A stretch of DNA of 64,000 nucleotides from Zopfochytrium polystomum (taxonomy: Eukaryota; Chytridiomycota; Chytridiomycetes; Chytridiales; Chytridiaceae), in contig JAIVFJ010000069.1 of NCBI GenBank assembly GCA_025765615.1, forward strand, positions 1 to 64,000, in the 5' to 3' direction. Of this stretch, positions 23,843 to 34,770 are shown piece by piece; within the stretch, counting starts at the first letter, position 1; every line of letters starts with the position of its first letter. The notes beneath the pieces were generated by a model. That model saw only the letters and a list, made by a program, of their open reading frames with translations, was not told the DNA's origin and ran no database searches. The position numbers and the translations under genes are program-made.

Positions 23843-24006
23843 AGGCTCTCTCTGGCTTCTCCAGCTACACTTGTGGGTTCATGCAGGTTTTCACAAGTGT
23901 AGGGGGGTACATGGGTGGGTTCGAGTCCCACTGCTTGGCTGGCATTGTTGGACAGCCATGTACTCCAGGAGAAACAGTTGCCCCCTCTCTTTCTATTGCG
24001 GGGGTG
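23843..24006 (+). other. Family 1 3' UTR with hairpin, T-arm-like motif and polypurine tract
   Basis: Between the pol stop and the 3' LTR. A 10-bp stem TACACTTGTG/CACAAGTGTA encloses a 16-nt loop (about 23,868-23,903). It is followed by GTGGGTTCGAGTCCCAC (about 23,916-23,932), which folds as a 5-bp stem with loop TTCGAGT like a tRNA T arm and contains an exact pol III B-box match GGTTCGAGTCC. TTGCGGGGGTG before the LTR is the likely polypurine tract. The same segment occurs at 3782-3945 and 11,212-11,375. Confidence 0.6.
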
Positions 24007-24311
24007 TGTTGAGATTCGACCCACGGGGTACACTACGCCCGTTACTGATGATCCCTTTGAGAACTCCATCCAATCACATTGGATGGGGTGTTTGAAGGGC
24101 TCAGTAGATTCAATACTTGAATGGGGCGCTCGGAAGGGCTAATCTGTTCTCAATAAAAAGAGATAGGCAAAGGCGGCTGTTGTTCTAGCTTTGTTCATCC
24201 TACCGGTAGGAACAATGCAATTAGAACATGCACAAAAACGCTCAAACTACGCACTCTGCACATGTAACACAGCACAGCAAGCATGCAGAAGCAGTGTACC
24301 ACTGCCCAATG

Positions 24312-24446
24312 CTCCGGAATTCCGCACTCTGCATCGGAATTCCGCTCTCTGCACCGGAATTCCGCACTCTGCATCGGAATTCAGCTTCCTGATCTGGAAT
24401 TCCTCTCTCTGCACCGGAATTCCGCTTCCTGATCTGGAATTCCCGC
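24312..24446 (+). repeat. Tandem array of about 20-bp units centred on GGAATTCC in the LTR
   Basis: About seven units of the form GGAATTCCGCACTCTGCATC, alternating with CTTCCTGATCT and CTCTCTGCACC spacers. The palindromic core GGAATTCC is conserved while spacers vary. Unit number differs between LTR copies: six in the A and F LTRs, seven in B 3' and H (two of H's degenerate), about eight in B 5'. Confidence 0.85.
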
Positions 24447-24679
24447 TTTCCTGCTGTGCTGTGCAATCTGAGCAATGCAACAGGCATTTAGGAATCAGGG
24501 ATTGCACCAATCACTGCATTTCTAAAAGTGAGATAAAAACTGAGCTCACCAGAGATTGCACCAATCATTGGATTTCTAAAAACAAGGAAAAAAGCGGCTT
24601 GTTCCCCAAACAAGCTTCCTGATTTGGAAACAACCAAACCAATTTACAAGCAACTGTTTCCCAAACAAGCTGTAAATTG

Positions 24680-24910
24680 GTTCCTGGTGGTACTCAGCCC
24701 AGACAAAGTGCTCAGCCCAAGGTGGTACTCAGCCCTGGCTGGTACTTAGCCCAGGGTGGTGCACAGCCCAGGCTGGTACTCAGCCCTGGGCGGTGCTCAG
24801 CCCAGGCTGGTACTCAGCCCTGGCTGGTATTCAGCCCTGAGTGATGCCCAGCACTGGGTGGTACTCAGCCCTGAGTGGGTACTTAGCCCAGGCTGGGGAT
24901 TGGTGCTCAG
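24680..24910 (+). repeat. Degenerate tandem array GGTACTCAGCCCAGGCT in the LTR
   Basis: Roughly a dozen units of 18-20 bp (GGTACTCAGCCCTGGCT and variants) directly upstream of the LTR promoter. They occur in every family 1 LTR in the window. The position suggests an upstream activating array, but this is inference. Confidence 0.8.
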
Positions 24911-25246
24911 CCTGTTTTATCTCATTTCTGTGGCCTGCTCTGTGCAGCCCACTGCTCCCTCTGTTTTCTGATGGCTCCAACCTGCAGGAGTATAAAAGCA
25001 GCAACCTCTCACAGAGATCAAACAAGGAATCCAACCCCCTCCTTGCTGCTTTGACAGAATCCAGTGCAAAACAAGCCAATCTTTCTTCCTCCATTCTCTC
25101 TTCCATCTCTGCCCACTCACTCCTCTCTCCTCTCTCCAGCCTCTCACTCCTCTCCCTTTTCCATCATCACTGCTCTCTCTCTCTCTCTCTCTTCATCCCC
25201 ACACACACCAAGTCCCTCCAGTCCTGGGTGGGATTTCATCACAGTG

Positions 25247-28230
25247 CTGCTTCGAACAGACGTCCAACTAATAGCTGTTCCTCCAAATAGAACATAGTAG
25301 CCAAGCTGTGATTTCCCATCTGAGTGGACACCATGGGCAGCGTCGGAGTAACCGGCTATATCTGTACAGTTGCAAGAATAGAATAAACCATACTCACTAG
25401 TACTGTTGAGATATTCGAGAACCCGAATAAGGATCTTCATGTGTTGCTCGCTAGGGTCCTTGCTGAAGGCACCAAGGTATGGAACTGCTGGGGCAAGGTC
25501 TGGTCGCGTGTGTGTTGCAAGGTAGTTGATGCCGCCAAGGATTGCCTGGTACAGTCTCTGGTCTGCAGCTGCTTCTTCGATCCCACGTGGGTGAAGATTG
25601 AGACTACTGGGAAGGGCAGTTACTGCAGTGCGGTTGTTGATAGTGTTGGCATGGCGTTGAAGTAACTCCTTGATATAGGCTTTCTGGTGCAAGAAGATTC
25701 CGTTGTGGCAGTGTTCCAGTTGCATATTGAGGATGGTTTTGATTGTTCCTATTTCGCGGAGCTTGTAACGAGATTTTAGCAGTGTGATGGCAAAGGTGAT
25801 CTCCCCAGACTCTCCAAAGAAACAAATACCATCGACATAGATGGCAATGATCGGAATTCTTCACAAAGGAGGTTGGTGATGTTTTGTTCAGTTGATGTAA
25901 GTTCATCTTTGCTGAGGAGTGGTGTTAGCTGATGAACGAGGTCCTGAGCAATATCCTCTGATGCTGAGGTGCTGAGGCGAGGGAAACTGTCTTCTGCAAC
26001 CACAAGGTCATCCAATCGATGAGTGATTACTCTACCTGTGCTGATGTCAATCAAACGAGCAATGGAACGACCAATGTTTCCAATGTAAATGGCTGGTCGG
26101 GCGCGTTCTGCAAGCTTTTTAAACTGATGTGTTTGTCCACGTTCCTTTGCTGTGATATGATACAAACATCCTGAGCCAAAAACTCTGAATTGACTGATGC
26201 ATGGAGGGAATCCAAGAAGCGTTTCAACTGGAGATAGTAATCCACGGCTGAGGACAGGAAGTGTATTGATGATATCTACTGCATGTCGAATCGCGTATCC
26301 CCACCATGACCATGGTGAACCAGCATGTCTTAGAAGAGATCGTGTGACGTCCATGACTGTTTGAACTGCTCGCTCTGCTTTCCCATTCAGCTCAGGTGTA
26401 TGAGGTGGACTGACTTCAACGCAGATGCCACGTGATGCACAGAAACGGTTAAAAGAGAGTGAATTCAGTTCCCCACCATCAAAGCGGACGCCCTTTACAC
26501 GAACATCCCTAACTGTCTCCAATGTTGGATGATCTTAATGGCCTCTGGTAGTGCTTCTGACTTTCTCCGAAGGTTTGTCGACCAGAGATAATTACTTGCA
26601 TAGTCAATGGCAATGAGAGCAAAGCAATATTGTCCTCGAAACTTGGTTTGACTTCCACTAGATCAAAGGCTAAATGTTCGCCTGGTAGTTTATCTGGAGG
26701 ATCTGTATGTGGAATAGCAGCACGAGTCTGTTTGGCAATAATGCAGGCCTTACACAGTTCTTCAAGTAAGTCCAGCTTAATGTCAGGAAAGTCAGCACAT
26801 GTACGGCGCTCCTTCATTGCTTGTAGTCTTGCATAAGGGATATGGCCAAGGCGTTCATGCATGCGCTGAGTGTTTGGAGCTTTGCTGTTGAGAAAGGCTG
26901 TGCGTATACTGAGTGTATCAACTGGTTCTGCAGAGCTGAAGAGGTTGTAAAATTTACTGGCGCAGTGTGCAATAAATTGTTTGCTGTAGTTGAAGTTGGG
27001 GTTTGCTGCTGTTGGGAACCATTGGAGACCATGTCTAAGAATCATTTGAAGAACGGCTGGATCTCCTTCCTCAGGGCTGCTACGATAAATAGTACCAGGT
27101 TGAAGGTCTCGTGCAAGATGGAAGAAGCCACATAGTTGTAGGTCCCGATCAGCGACCAGGTTGACAGGACATTCTGGAGCATATTGGGCACCTTCAATTA
27201 TAAGTGTGATGTTGTTGGCGAGTGGTATGAGAGCTGTGCCGAATCCTTCACAAGTAAGAATAGGTCCTTCTTTGGCGATGCGCATGCTAGATTTCTTCTG
27301 AGTATAACTATAGGGAATGAAGAGAGAGAAATCTCGAAGTGTTGTAACATTGCAACCTGTTGTCGATGAGTACAGGAAAAGAAATTGGAAGGGAAGGGAC
27401 GTTAACTGAAAATGCCCGGATTACTCTGGGGCCATCCAAAATCCTGTTGACTTTCATCTTGTTCGGTCTCTGATTGGAGTTGCGTTTCCATCCACAATTG
27501 CTGTTCTGCAGCATGCTGCTCACTTTGCTGGTCATCCCAATCACCGTTCTGTAGCAGAAGTGCTTGGTTTTCAGGTATCTGCTGTTGTGGAGGGTTTGGT
27601 TGCTGGAGTAAGAGCGCATTTGGATTTGCTGGTGGTCGATGCTGTTGCTGTTGCTGCAATTGCTGAAGAAATGTGTTGGCACACTGTCGAGCAACATGAC
27701 CATAGCCTCCACAAGACTGTTGCTGTGCAGGGTACCAACTTCCCCCAGAGCCACGTCCCATTGCGGTGCCACCAGTTGCTGTTCCACGTGAACTTAGTCC
27801 TCGCCATGTTCCTCGGCCTCGGCGAAAACCACCATATGGGTGTAGTGTGTACTGTTGGGACTGAGGGTTTTGGTACTGCAAGGTTGTTGGGTGGATATTA
27901 GGATACGGCTGGTACTGCTGAGGTTTATGATAACTGCCACGACCACTGAGTTGACTATATTGTACTTTTGGCCGAATAATTACATTTGCTGTTGGTGTTG
28001 TGACTTCTGGAACGGCTGTTGTCAGGTCCCGCTCCTGTTGTGCTGCAAGTTGATCCCGCCTCTCATCATATGTATTTTGGCAGGCGGTAGATTTAAATAA
28101 GGTGATTAGTTTAGTCAATGATGAAACAGAAGTAATAGGATTCCCTGCAAACATGAACGAATTGGCAGCACCCATATCGATTAGCGTGTTGTTCAGGGCA
28201 GATACGAAGACTCGCACAACTTTGGAAAAT
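25247..28230 (-). pseudogene. Family 2 copia element D, gag to RNase H part
   Basis: Minus-strand remains of gag (28,217-27,402: KVVRVFVSALNNTLIDMGAANS, then a glutamine-rich tail with SCGGYGHVARQC, a CCHC knuckle lacking its first cysteine). Next come a degenerate protease (PVLIDN), the integrase zinc region and core (27,285-25,900: MHERLGH, CKACIIAKQTR, LNGKAERA) and the back half of RT. The RT catalytic box reads AIYVDGICFF, so the second aspartate of YVDD is lost, and about 0.8 kb upstream of it is deleted. B interrupts RNase H at 25,246; the rest is at 8476-9085. Gag is cut at 28,230 by the LTR of F. Confidence 0.88.
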
Positions 28231-29544
28231 TGTTGACATTCGACCCACGGGGTACACTACGCCCGTTACTGATGATCCCTTTGAGAACTCCATCCAATCA
28301 CATTGGATGGGGTGTTTGAAGGGCTCAGTAGATTCAATACTTGAATGGGGCGCTCGGAAGGGCTAATCTGTTCTCAATAAAAAGAGATAGGCAAAGGCGG
28401 CTGTTGTTCTAGCTTTGTTCATCCTACCGGTAGGAACAATGCAATTAGAACATGCACAAAAACGCTCAAACTACGCACTCTGCACATGTAACACAGCACA
28501 GCAAGCATGCAGAAGCAGTGTACCACTGCCCCAGGCTCCGGAATTCCGCTCTCTGCACCGGAATTCCGCCCTTTTGCATCGGAATTCCGCTTCCTGATCT
28601 GGAATTCCTCTCTCTGCACCGGAATTCCGCTTCCTGATCTGGAATTCCAGCTTTCCTGCTGTGCTGTGCAATCTGAGCAATGCAACAGGCATTTAGGAAT
28701 CAGGGATTGCACCAATCACTGCATTTCTAAAAGTGAGATAAAAACTGAGCTCACCAGAGATTGCACCAATCATTGGATTTCTAAAAACAAGGAAAAAAGC
28801 GGCTTGTTCCCCAAACAAGCTTCCTGATTTGGAAACAACCAAACCAATTTACAAGCAACTGTTTCTCAAACAAGCTGTAAATTGGTTCCTGGTGGTACTC
28901 AGCCCAGACAAAGTGCTCAGCCCAAGGTGGTACTCAGCCCAGGCTGGTACTTAGCCCTGGGTGGTGCACAGCCCAGTCTAGTACTCAGCCCTGGGTGGTG
29001 CTCAGCCCAGGCTGGTACTCAGCCCTGGCTGGTATTCAGCCCTGAGTGATGCCCAGCACTGGGTGGTACTCAGCCCTGAATGGGTACTTAGCCCAGGCTG
29101 GGGATTGGTGCTCAGCCTGTTTTATCTCATTTCTGTGGCCTGCTCTGTGCAGGCCACTGCTCCCTCTGTTTTCTGATGGCTCCAACCTGCAGGAGTATAA
29201 AAGCAGCAACCTCTCACAGAGATCAAAAAAAAGGAATCCAATCCCCTCCTTGCTGCTTTAACAGAATCCAGTGCAAAACAAGCCAATCTCTCTTCCTCCA
29301 TTTGCTCTCTCTTCCATCTCTGCCCACTCACTCCTCTCTCCTCTCTCCATCCTCTCACTCCTCTCCCTTTTCCATCATCACTGCTCTCTCTCTCTCTCTC
29401 TCTCTCTTCATCCCCACACACACCAAGTCCCTCCAGTCCTGGGTGGGATTTCATCACAAAGCTACCTACAAGCCGTCGGCCACACTCGTACGCTCGAAGA
29501 GGGCCCTTCTGCTCTTACAAGAAAAGGGTTTCTGACTTTAAACA
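28231..29544 (+). mobile_element. Family 1 element F: 5' LTR and start of internal region
   Basis: The LTR runs 28,231-29,456 (TGTTGACATTCG to GATTTCATCA), followed by 88 bp of family 1 leader that matches B 18,416-18,503 up to CTTTAAACA. A family 2 LTR starts at 29,545. F therefore inserted into D gag and was itself interrupted. Its 3' part is not seen in the window. The LTR is of the six-core subtype, like A. Confidence 0.85.
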
Positions 29545-29773
29545 TGTTAGTTTTGGGTCTTTTGGTGTAAGCAGTGTGCAGGAGCTTTGACCAGTTTCTG
29601 CTCTGCAAGGATGACTTGCAGCATTTTGCAAGTGATGGTCCTTGTAACAGTTTTGTATAAAGACAAACACAAGACTGACAGAAGCCAAGATCAACCTCCC
29701 ACCACCACCACCTTCAGTAGTGTACACCACAGCAGCCCAACCCATCAATCAGCCAACATAGCAAATTCTTTCA
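29545..29773 (+). mobile_element. Family 2 LTR (5' LTR of element G)
   Basis: 229 bp, TGTTAGTTTTGGGTC to AATTCTTTCA, preceded by AAACA in F. It has TTTTGTATAAAGAC near 29,652. It is nearly identical to 34,771-34,999. TACAAAACTGTTACCC follows the LTR in both. Confidence 0.82.
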
Positions 29774-31725
29774 TACAAAACTGTTACCCATCCCAATCAC
29801 TTCCCCCTTGGTTTCAACAAAATCCAATCAGTAGAAGGGGTTGTACGCTTTTCAGATCTGCCAACTTCGTGGAGCGATCACGGGCGCTACAGACATTGTA
29901 CAGCGATTTCGTTACTACCATCGGAAAGCTCTTGATCTCCTCTTTCCAACGAACCCACCTGATCTCGGATCGGACGGTCCTACGTTGTATCCACCGCCTC
30001 CAAAGTCGTCGCCCACTTTTCCAACTTCAACCTCAATTTGCTCGCCTTCCAGACCTCCCCCAGCTGATCCCAAGCTATCTTTGGAAAGGCCTGCTTCTGG
30101 ACTACACGACTGTCACCAGCGGCATCCCAAAATCACTCTCCTTTGTGATAAGCGCCCACTTTTTCCATTCAGGGTCACCAGATTACCTCCAACCCTCACC
30201 ATTAATTTTTGATTTTTTGTCCCCAATTGGAGACAACGACCACCCCCCTACCTGACACACACCAAGCTAACAAACCAACATTTCATCTGCTGCAACACCA
30301 CCTTCACAACACACCCAAAATCCAACGAAATCTCTTCAAACTTGGCACACATAATCGTCCTGAGAAAACAACATGACTACTGACTCAACCAATCACAGAT
30401 CCACTAGACCTCTGCGACACTGGAACCTGTCTCATCAGAGATGGACCATTCCAAGGACAGAGATTCCAACTGGTGCCTCCGTCTTGTGGACCAGAGAAAG
30501 TAACTTGGTTTCCTGGTGCACAGAACCAGAATGCACATTGCTGTCTAATCATTCCTTGCCACATCTATCGAGCCCTCACCCAAATTACACCTGGTCGAAA
30601 CTTCACTTACAAATTGATTGGCGAATTGGGAATAATTTGCTGCACAGCAGACCAGGGACTTGCAAAGGAGATCATTGACAACTTTGAATGCATCAAAATG
30701 GAACCAACTGAAGCCTCAGATGCCTTCATTACCTGATTCACTGAAGTGTACCATCGAGTCGACAGCTTTGCAAAGTCAGCAGCTGGCGAACTTCTCCATC
30801 ATATTCGCCCTTTCCAACAAGTTGTTCGAATCTTTGTTGGCTCACTGGGCCAAAGCCTGTTGGATATGGAGAAAGGAAAAGTTTTTCTTGTTTTTGACAA
30901 AACAACTATGATAAGTAACACATCGAGCTGGCTGATCAAGCAACAATCACTCAGCTACTGCTGCACCAGAAATCACCACACCAACTATTTCTATCCTGGT
31001 TATCTGCCTCTTCATATTGATTGAACAACAAATAGCAGAGGTCCTCAAAAACCAACCAGCTCCATCAACTAATAATCAATCTGCTAAGTGTTTTGCTCTT
31101 TGCTTTTGATATGCATCAAAGTAACTGCCTTTATCCTCTCAACATTCAGCCATGCAGTCTCCTGTCAGGAATGATTCATCATTCCATGAACATCAACACA
31201 GGCATTTTAGTTTTTGGAGACCTGCACCTCTAACAACTGTCCCTGTGCCCTCTTAATAATACTTACTCATTTTCAACAGGGCATAACAAATTAGGAATTA
31301 ATGATATGTGATTGGGATGACCAATAGTTGTGCAAGTGCCAACTCTCACGACCATGGCAACCTTGTGCAATTTCCTCATAACTTTGGACTCTGTTACATC
31401 AAGCTAAGCCTCTCTTTATCTTTTCTCACATAACTTCAGCAGTTCAGCCAAAGACAATTTGCAGTCCATTCATTGACAGAACAAGGACTGGTTGAGTAGT
31501 TTAACAATCCTCTAACCATTTTGTAAACAGTCTATTCTAAGTGGTTGCTAGGCAAGCGTGACCGGCACAGGGTCAAAACCTCTCATATATTATCTGCTTG
31601 AGCAGAGGAGGAGGAAAACTGTTGACACTGGGTTTCCGTTCCACTTAATACTCAGAGTATTTGTCATCAGCACAAGCCAGCGCCCAGTCCAACATCAAAC
31701 ATCATCTTCCACTTAGGGGGGAGGA
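29774..31725 (+). pseudogene. Element G internal region with degenerate family 2 gag
   Basis: Closely related to 35,000-38,305 (element I). Gag-like blocks such as NQNAHCCLIIPCHIYRALTQ, TADQGLAKEIIDNFECIKMEPTEASDAFIT and QVVRIFVGSLGQSLLDM occur in mixed frames with stops, and match D gag in the VVR(V/I)FV region. G lacks some segments present in I (for example the 70 bp after 36,190). No protease, integrase or RT is seen between 29,774 and 31,725. The region ends in a CTTAGGGGGGAGG polypurine tract. Confidence 0.7.
31542..31687 (+). repeat. Partial third copy of the 237-bp repeat
   Basis: GGTTGCTAGGCAAGCGTGACC to AGCCAGCGCCCAG matches the middle of the repeat at 38,630-38,866 and 47,653-47,889. 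Element I lacks this block at the equivalent place (near 38,262), so it is an insertion in G or a deletion in I. Confidence 0.75.
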
Positions 31726-32046
31726 TTCTAGGGATAAGTGAAAGATGATCACTGGCACTGTATTGCCAATTAGATGGAGAATGCTTGGAATAAGTGAACG
31801 ATGATCATCAGCGCAGAGTTGCAAAGTGGTCTCAGCATGGATTGGCACCAACTTGGCATGGTCTTCTTGGTGCCAGGCTGCTGCCTTGGAAAACACTCTA
31901 TCTATTTTAGCCAAATGAATCTGGACTCAGGATTTGAACTATGGAATACACTATTATTGCTGGGCTTACTTGACCCTGGCTAGGGACCTCAACTCACACA
32001 TATTGACTGCTTCAGCTTTTATACACAGACATACTAACACACTACT
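31726..32046 (+). mobile_element. LTR3 repeat (3' end of element G)
   Basis: About 320 bp beginning TTCTAGGGATAAGTG right after a polypurine tract and ending ACTAACACACTAC. A sister copy at 38,306-38,624 starts TGCTAGGGACAAGTG, also after a polypurine tract. Position and size fit a 3' LTR, but the sequence is unlike the family 2 LTR at the 5' end of the same element. Confidence 0.6.
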
Positions 32047-33074
32047 ACAGGTCCCACATCACAGGAAATTCCACGGCGATACCTGAATCCTCACCTTGAT
32101 TGCATCACCCTGATGAATTATCCTAACCAACTTCTGTGACAAAACACAATGTTCCTTGAAATAACTTTTGCCGCATTCCGAGGAGTATCAACATTTATCT
32201 TTATTGGACACTCAACACTAACACTTTTTCAGAGCAAACTATAAACAAGCTCAACCTTGCAAGATTACTGAAGTTCCATTCTCATCTAAGATTCTTCCTT
32301 TGCTGAACCAAATCTAACTGACCCTAGATTTCAAACTGCTCTTAATAGAGTCACTCCAGAACAGCTATGTTCTTTGAATGCCTCATGCATTCATCCAGCA
32401 TGCATTCATGCAGCATAACCAGGATCTGGAAGCTTCAGAGATTGCCCTCAACTTTTGTAATCTGACCAGAAACTTTGTGGTTTGGCTTGGATAGTAGAAG
32501 CATAAATTCCACAACATCATATGGAGACTAAAGGCAAATCATCATCAAGCAATCAAACTCTGTGGAAACATCTGGATATACTAACTCTCACTAATGCTTT
32601 CTACTACTAACTTTGTCTCTATCTTTATTCTCCACTCTAGACCAACATAAACAATAATCAACCACCTCATAGTCAAACAGTCACAATCACCACATCATCA
32701 AACTATTCACAATATGCAGCAGTCTCAGCAAAATTCAGGAAAATCTTCAACCATTCATTACTGCAGATCAGCTTCAGAAGCAACACCAACATCACCACTT
32801 TGCACCATTCAGTCACCAGTCACCTTGAACCATCTTTGAACCTGAATTTTGCCAGTTGAACAAGTTGAATTGGAATTGCTTTCAGTTTTCTGCAGCCTCA
32901 CAAAGTCAGACAAAGCATCAACCATTCCCCACAGCAGAGTCACTCCAGAAAACAACAACGTCCTCCATTCGGTCAGCATTCAGCTTCAGCAATCAGAATT
33001 GGAAAAAGTTAAACTGGAATTGGTAAAAAGTATCAACCACATGGTAATCCACAGCGAAAGTGAATCGGATAACG
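32047..33074. other. AT-rich degenerate DNA, no gene recognised
   Basis: No frame longer than about 80 codons. The words GAGTCACTCCAGAA occur twice (about 32,347 and 32,938), and the overall context between LTR3 and an RT remnant suggests decayed copia pol, but I see no diagnostic motif. Confidence 0.4.
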
Positions 33075-33490
33075 GTGTACAGCTCTGGTGTTGGAGGTGA
33101 CGGCACGACGGGTTGGATTCCGTGCTACTGCAATTAACGTCACCCCCAGTGGGCCTTACTGGGAGCACTATAGGCATGACTGTGGAAGGCCGGACTGATG
33201 TGGCAGACCGGCAATGTGAAATCAACCGAAGGCCCACGAACACCGAAGTCCCAGCTTGTAGGCTAGTGTGGCCTGGACCTGTGTCAGAGGAGGTGGAGTC
33301 CTGAGCAGGGAGCCCATTCTGCAAGGAGTACCAACCAGGAGACAGTTATTCTCCTGATGTGCCCAGGCGAGACGCAGGGGAAAGCGTTGAGGGCAAGCTG
33401 TGTATGGGGGAGTGGTCACCTCTCCTCATAGGGTACTGGGGGGAGCCCAGACCAGCATCGTGCGGAAGGCTCACCTGTGCAGAGTTTTTT
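33075..33490. repeat. GC-rich non-coding repeat, copy 2
   Basis: Diverged copy of 4806-5262 in the same orientation: GTACAGCTCTGGTGTTGGAGGTG, GCAATTAACGTCACC, GGGAGCCCATTCTGCAAGG and GGAAGGCTCACCTGTGC. GC content rises clearly above the flanking AT-rich sequence. A family 2 RT remnant follows at 33,625. Confidence 0.6.
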
Positions 33491-33624
33491 CTCGTGTGCT
33501 TTCTTTTGTGTGTAGGGTATCTTAGAAAATCTGAACTAATTTTCCCTAAAGTTTCTTAAAGTTAAAACCATCACAAGTAGATTCTATTTCTCTACAACCA
33601 CAAAACAAACATAGCACTTTAAAG

Positions 33625-34040
33625 TTTGGAATCCACCACAAACTTCTTACCTTCAGTGTACACATTCAGGCCAACTGTGTTTGACAAGCACACCTTGCCC
33701 AGATCCATGTATATGTGCAGACAGCTTTTGAAGTTATTGAACAACCCACGAATGTCAACAAAACCTGGAACAAATGGGCCTACAAGGTCAAACTTTGTGA
33801 AGACAGCAGCATTGAGTGCTTCTATGCACAGCTCATGGCTAAGGGCCCCACTTAGTGTCATTGCATTTATATTCAGAATACTCACCCACCTCTTGTCCTA
33901 ATCAATAGTCTTTGTTAACTCACTGAAATGGCTGCCTGAATCAACTGGGACACTGGCACAGTGGATATCAGCAACACATACCTCAACAGCATATTTTATA
34001 TATGCCAAATCTGCATCGAGCAGTTCATTACCGCCGCACT
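33625..34040 (+). pseudogene. Decayed family 2 reverse transcriptase fragment
   Basis: Conceptual reading recovers EVIEQPTNVNKTWNKWAYKV-like and GHSGYQQHIPQQ-like segments that parallel E at 5600-5870 (EVVDRPKNVNVVQNKWVYKV and DTAMVDISNAYLNS). Frames shift repeatedly and stops are present. The fragment ends where a Ty3-type LTR fragment begins. Confidence 0.6.
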
Positions 34041-34192
34041 TGTTATGAATCACCCTCTGGAAACCTCCAGAACCTTCTAGAACATTCCTTCATGGAACCT
34101 TGTGGAACCTTCTGGAACCTTCTTTGCTTTCCTGACTTGTCGTGTTATCATTGGTATCATTGTATTACTAATTGCTCTTTCTGGAACTTCCT
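34041..34192 (+). mobile_element. Fragment of a Ty3/gypsy LTR related to element K
   Basis: TGTTATGAATCACCCTCTGG through the GGAACCTTCTGGAACC array to CTTTCTGGAACTTCC matches the first 150 bp of the K LTR (read on its minus strand). It then diverges, before the TATA box. It is older than K, with scattered mismatches. Confidence 0.8.
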
Positions 34193-34770
34193 TTGATTTG
34201 GTGGCCGATTCTGAGACCTCATGAGCAGATAATATGAGTGTGGAATTCTTCAATAAGCCTTAAACAAATTCAGTATGATGCTTTGAGGTCGAGATATCGG
34301 TGTGAATAGGTGGTGTGTGTAACGAGTTGGTGTTGAGAAAAACAGACTTGTCACGTTTGTGGAGCGAAATTGAGTGACTAGATGGGCCAAAGTGCAGATG
34401 CAGCTTGCAAATCAATATCCCACGAGGCCAAGGACGAATTTGGAGAATCATTGTGAATGTGGGAAGTTGTAGGCAACGAAATTTCGACGGATTTGGGTGA
34501 AGTTTGGTGCTAATTGAGTACTGAATTCGTTCAAAACGCGGACAGTTACTATGCAGCAAGGAAGCAGTCGAGGATCGCGACGTTTGGTGAGTAGATAGAA
34601 CAAAAGGAGTACTTTCAAATGGTGGTAAGCGATTCCTAAAGCAATTGAAAGAAGTTGCAAACGTAAACTCTCGAAATTCGACGTTATCAGGTGGCTGATG
34701 TTGTGGATGAGTGCTGTTACAAGCTCTGCGACGCTGCTGCAGCGAAAAACGATCGTCAAAACGTCTTCCC
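34193..34770. other. Unique sequence between retroelement fragments
   Basis: This 578-bp stretch matches nothing else in the window. A minus-strand frame (34,448-34,750) runs for about 100 codons but shows no domain I recognise. It may be residual host DNA or part of an unidentified element. Confidence 0.4.

Larger units (their letters stand above)
9086..25241 (+). mobile_element. Family 1 Ty1/copia element B (host of nested element A)
   Basis: Complete LTR element of about 8.1 kb once A (9988-18,080) is subtracted. The 5' LTR is split (9086-9987 plus 18,081-18,415), the internal region is 18,416-24,006 and the 3' LTR is 24,007-25,241. Domain order gag, protease, integrase, RT, RNase H is that of Ty1/copia. 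The internal region begins CAAAGCTACC after the LTR and shows no TGG-type tRNA primer site, so the primer is unclear. B inserted into the RNase H region of D. A 44-bp deletion near 21,744 shifts the frame, so B as written cannot make a full polyprotein. Confidence 0.9.
24007..25241 (+). mobile_element. Element B 3' LTR
   Basis: 1,235 bp, TGTTGAGATTCG to GATTTCATCA, followed by CAGTG. Landmarks: AATAAA near 24,152; CCTACCGGTAGG palindrome near 24,200; GAATTC array; GGTACTCAGCCC array; TATAAAAGC near 24,990; CT run near 25,170. Confidence 0.94.
22983..27782. repeat. Right arm of the 4.8-kb inverted duplication
   Basis: Mate of the left arm at 1-4805. It spans the end of the element B pol gene, the B 3' UTR and 3' LTR, and most of element D. 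Reading frames here are longer than in the left arm (for example the D gag frame), so this arm is the better preserved copy. The spacer between arms is about 18.2 kb. Confidence 0.93.

Noticed and set aside
24312..24446. CRISPR-like array
   Set aside because: Units are about 20 bp, contiguous, with palindromic EcoRI-site cores and repeated spacers, inside a eukaryotic LTR.
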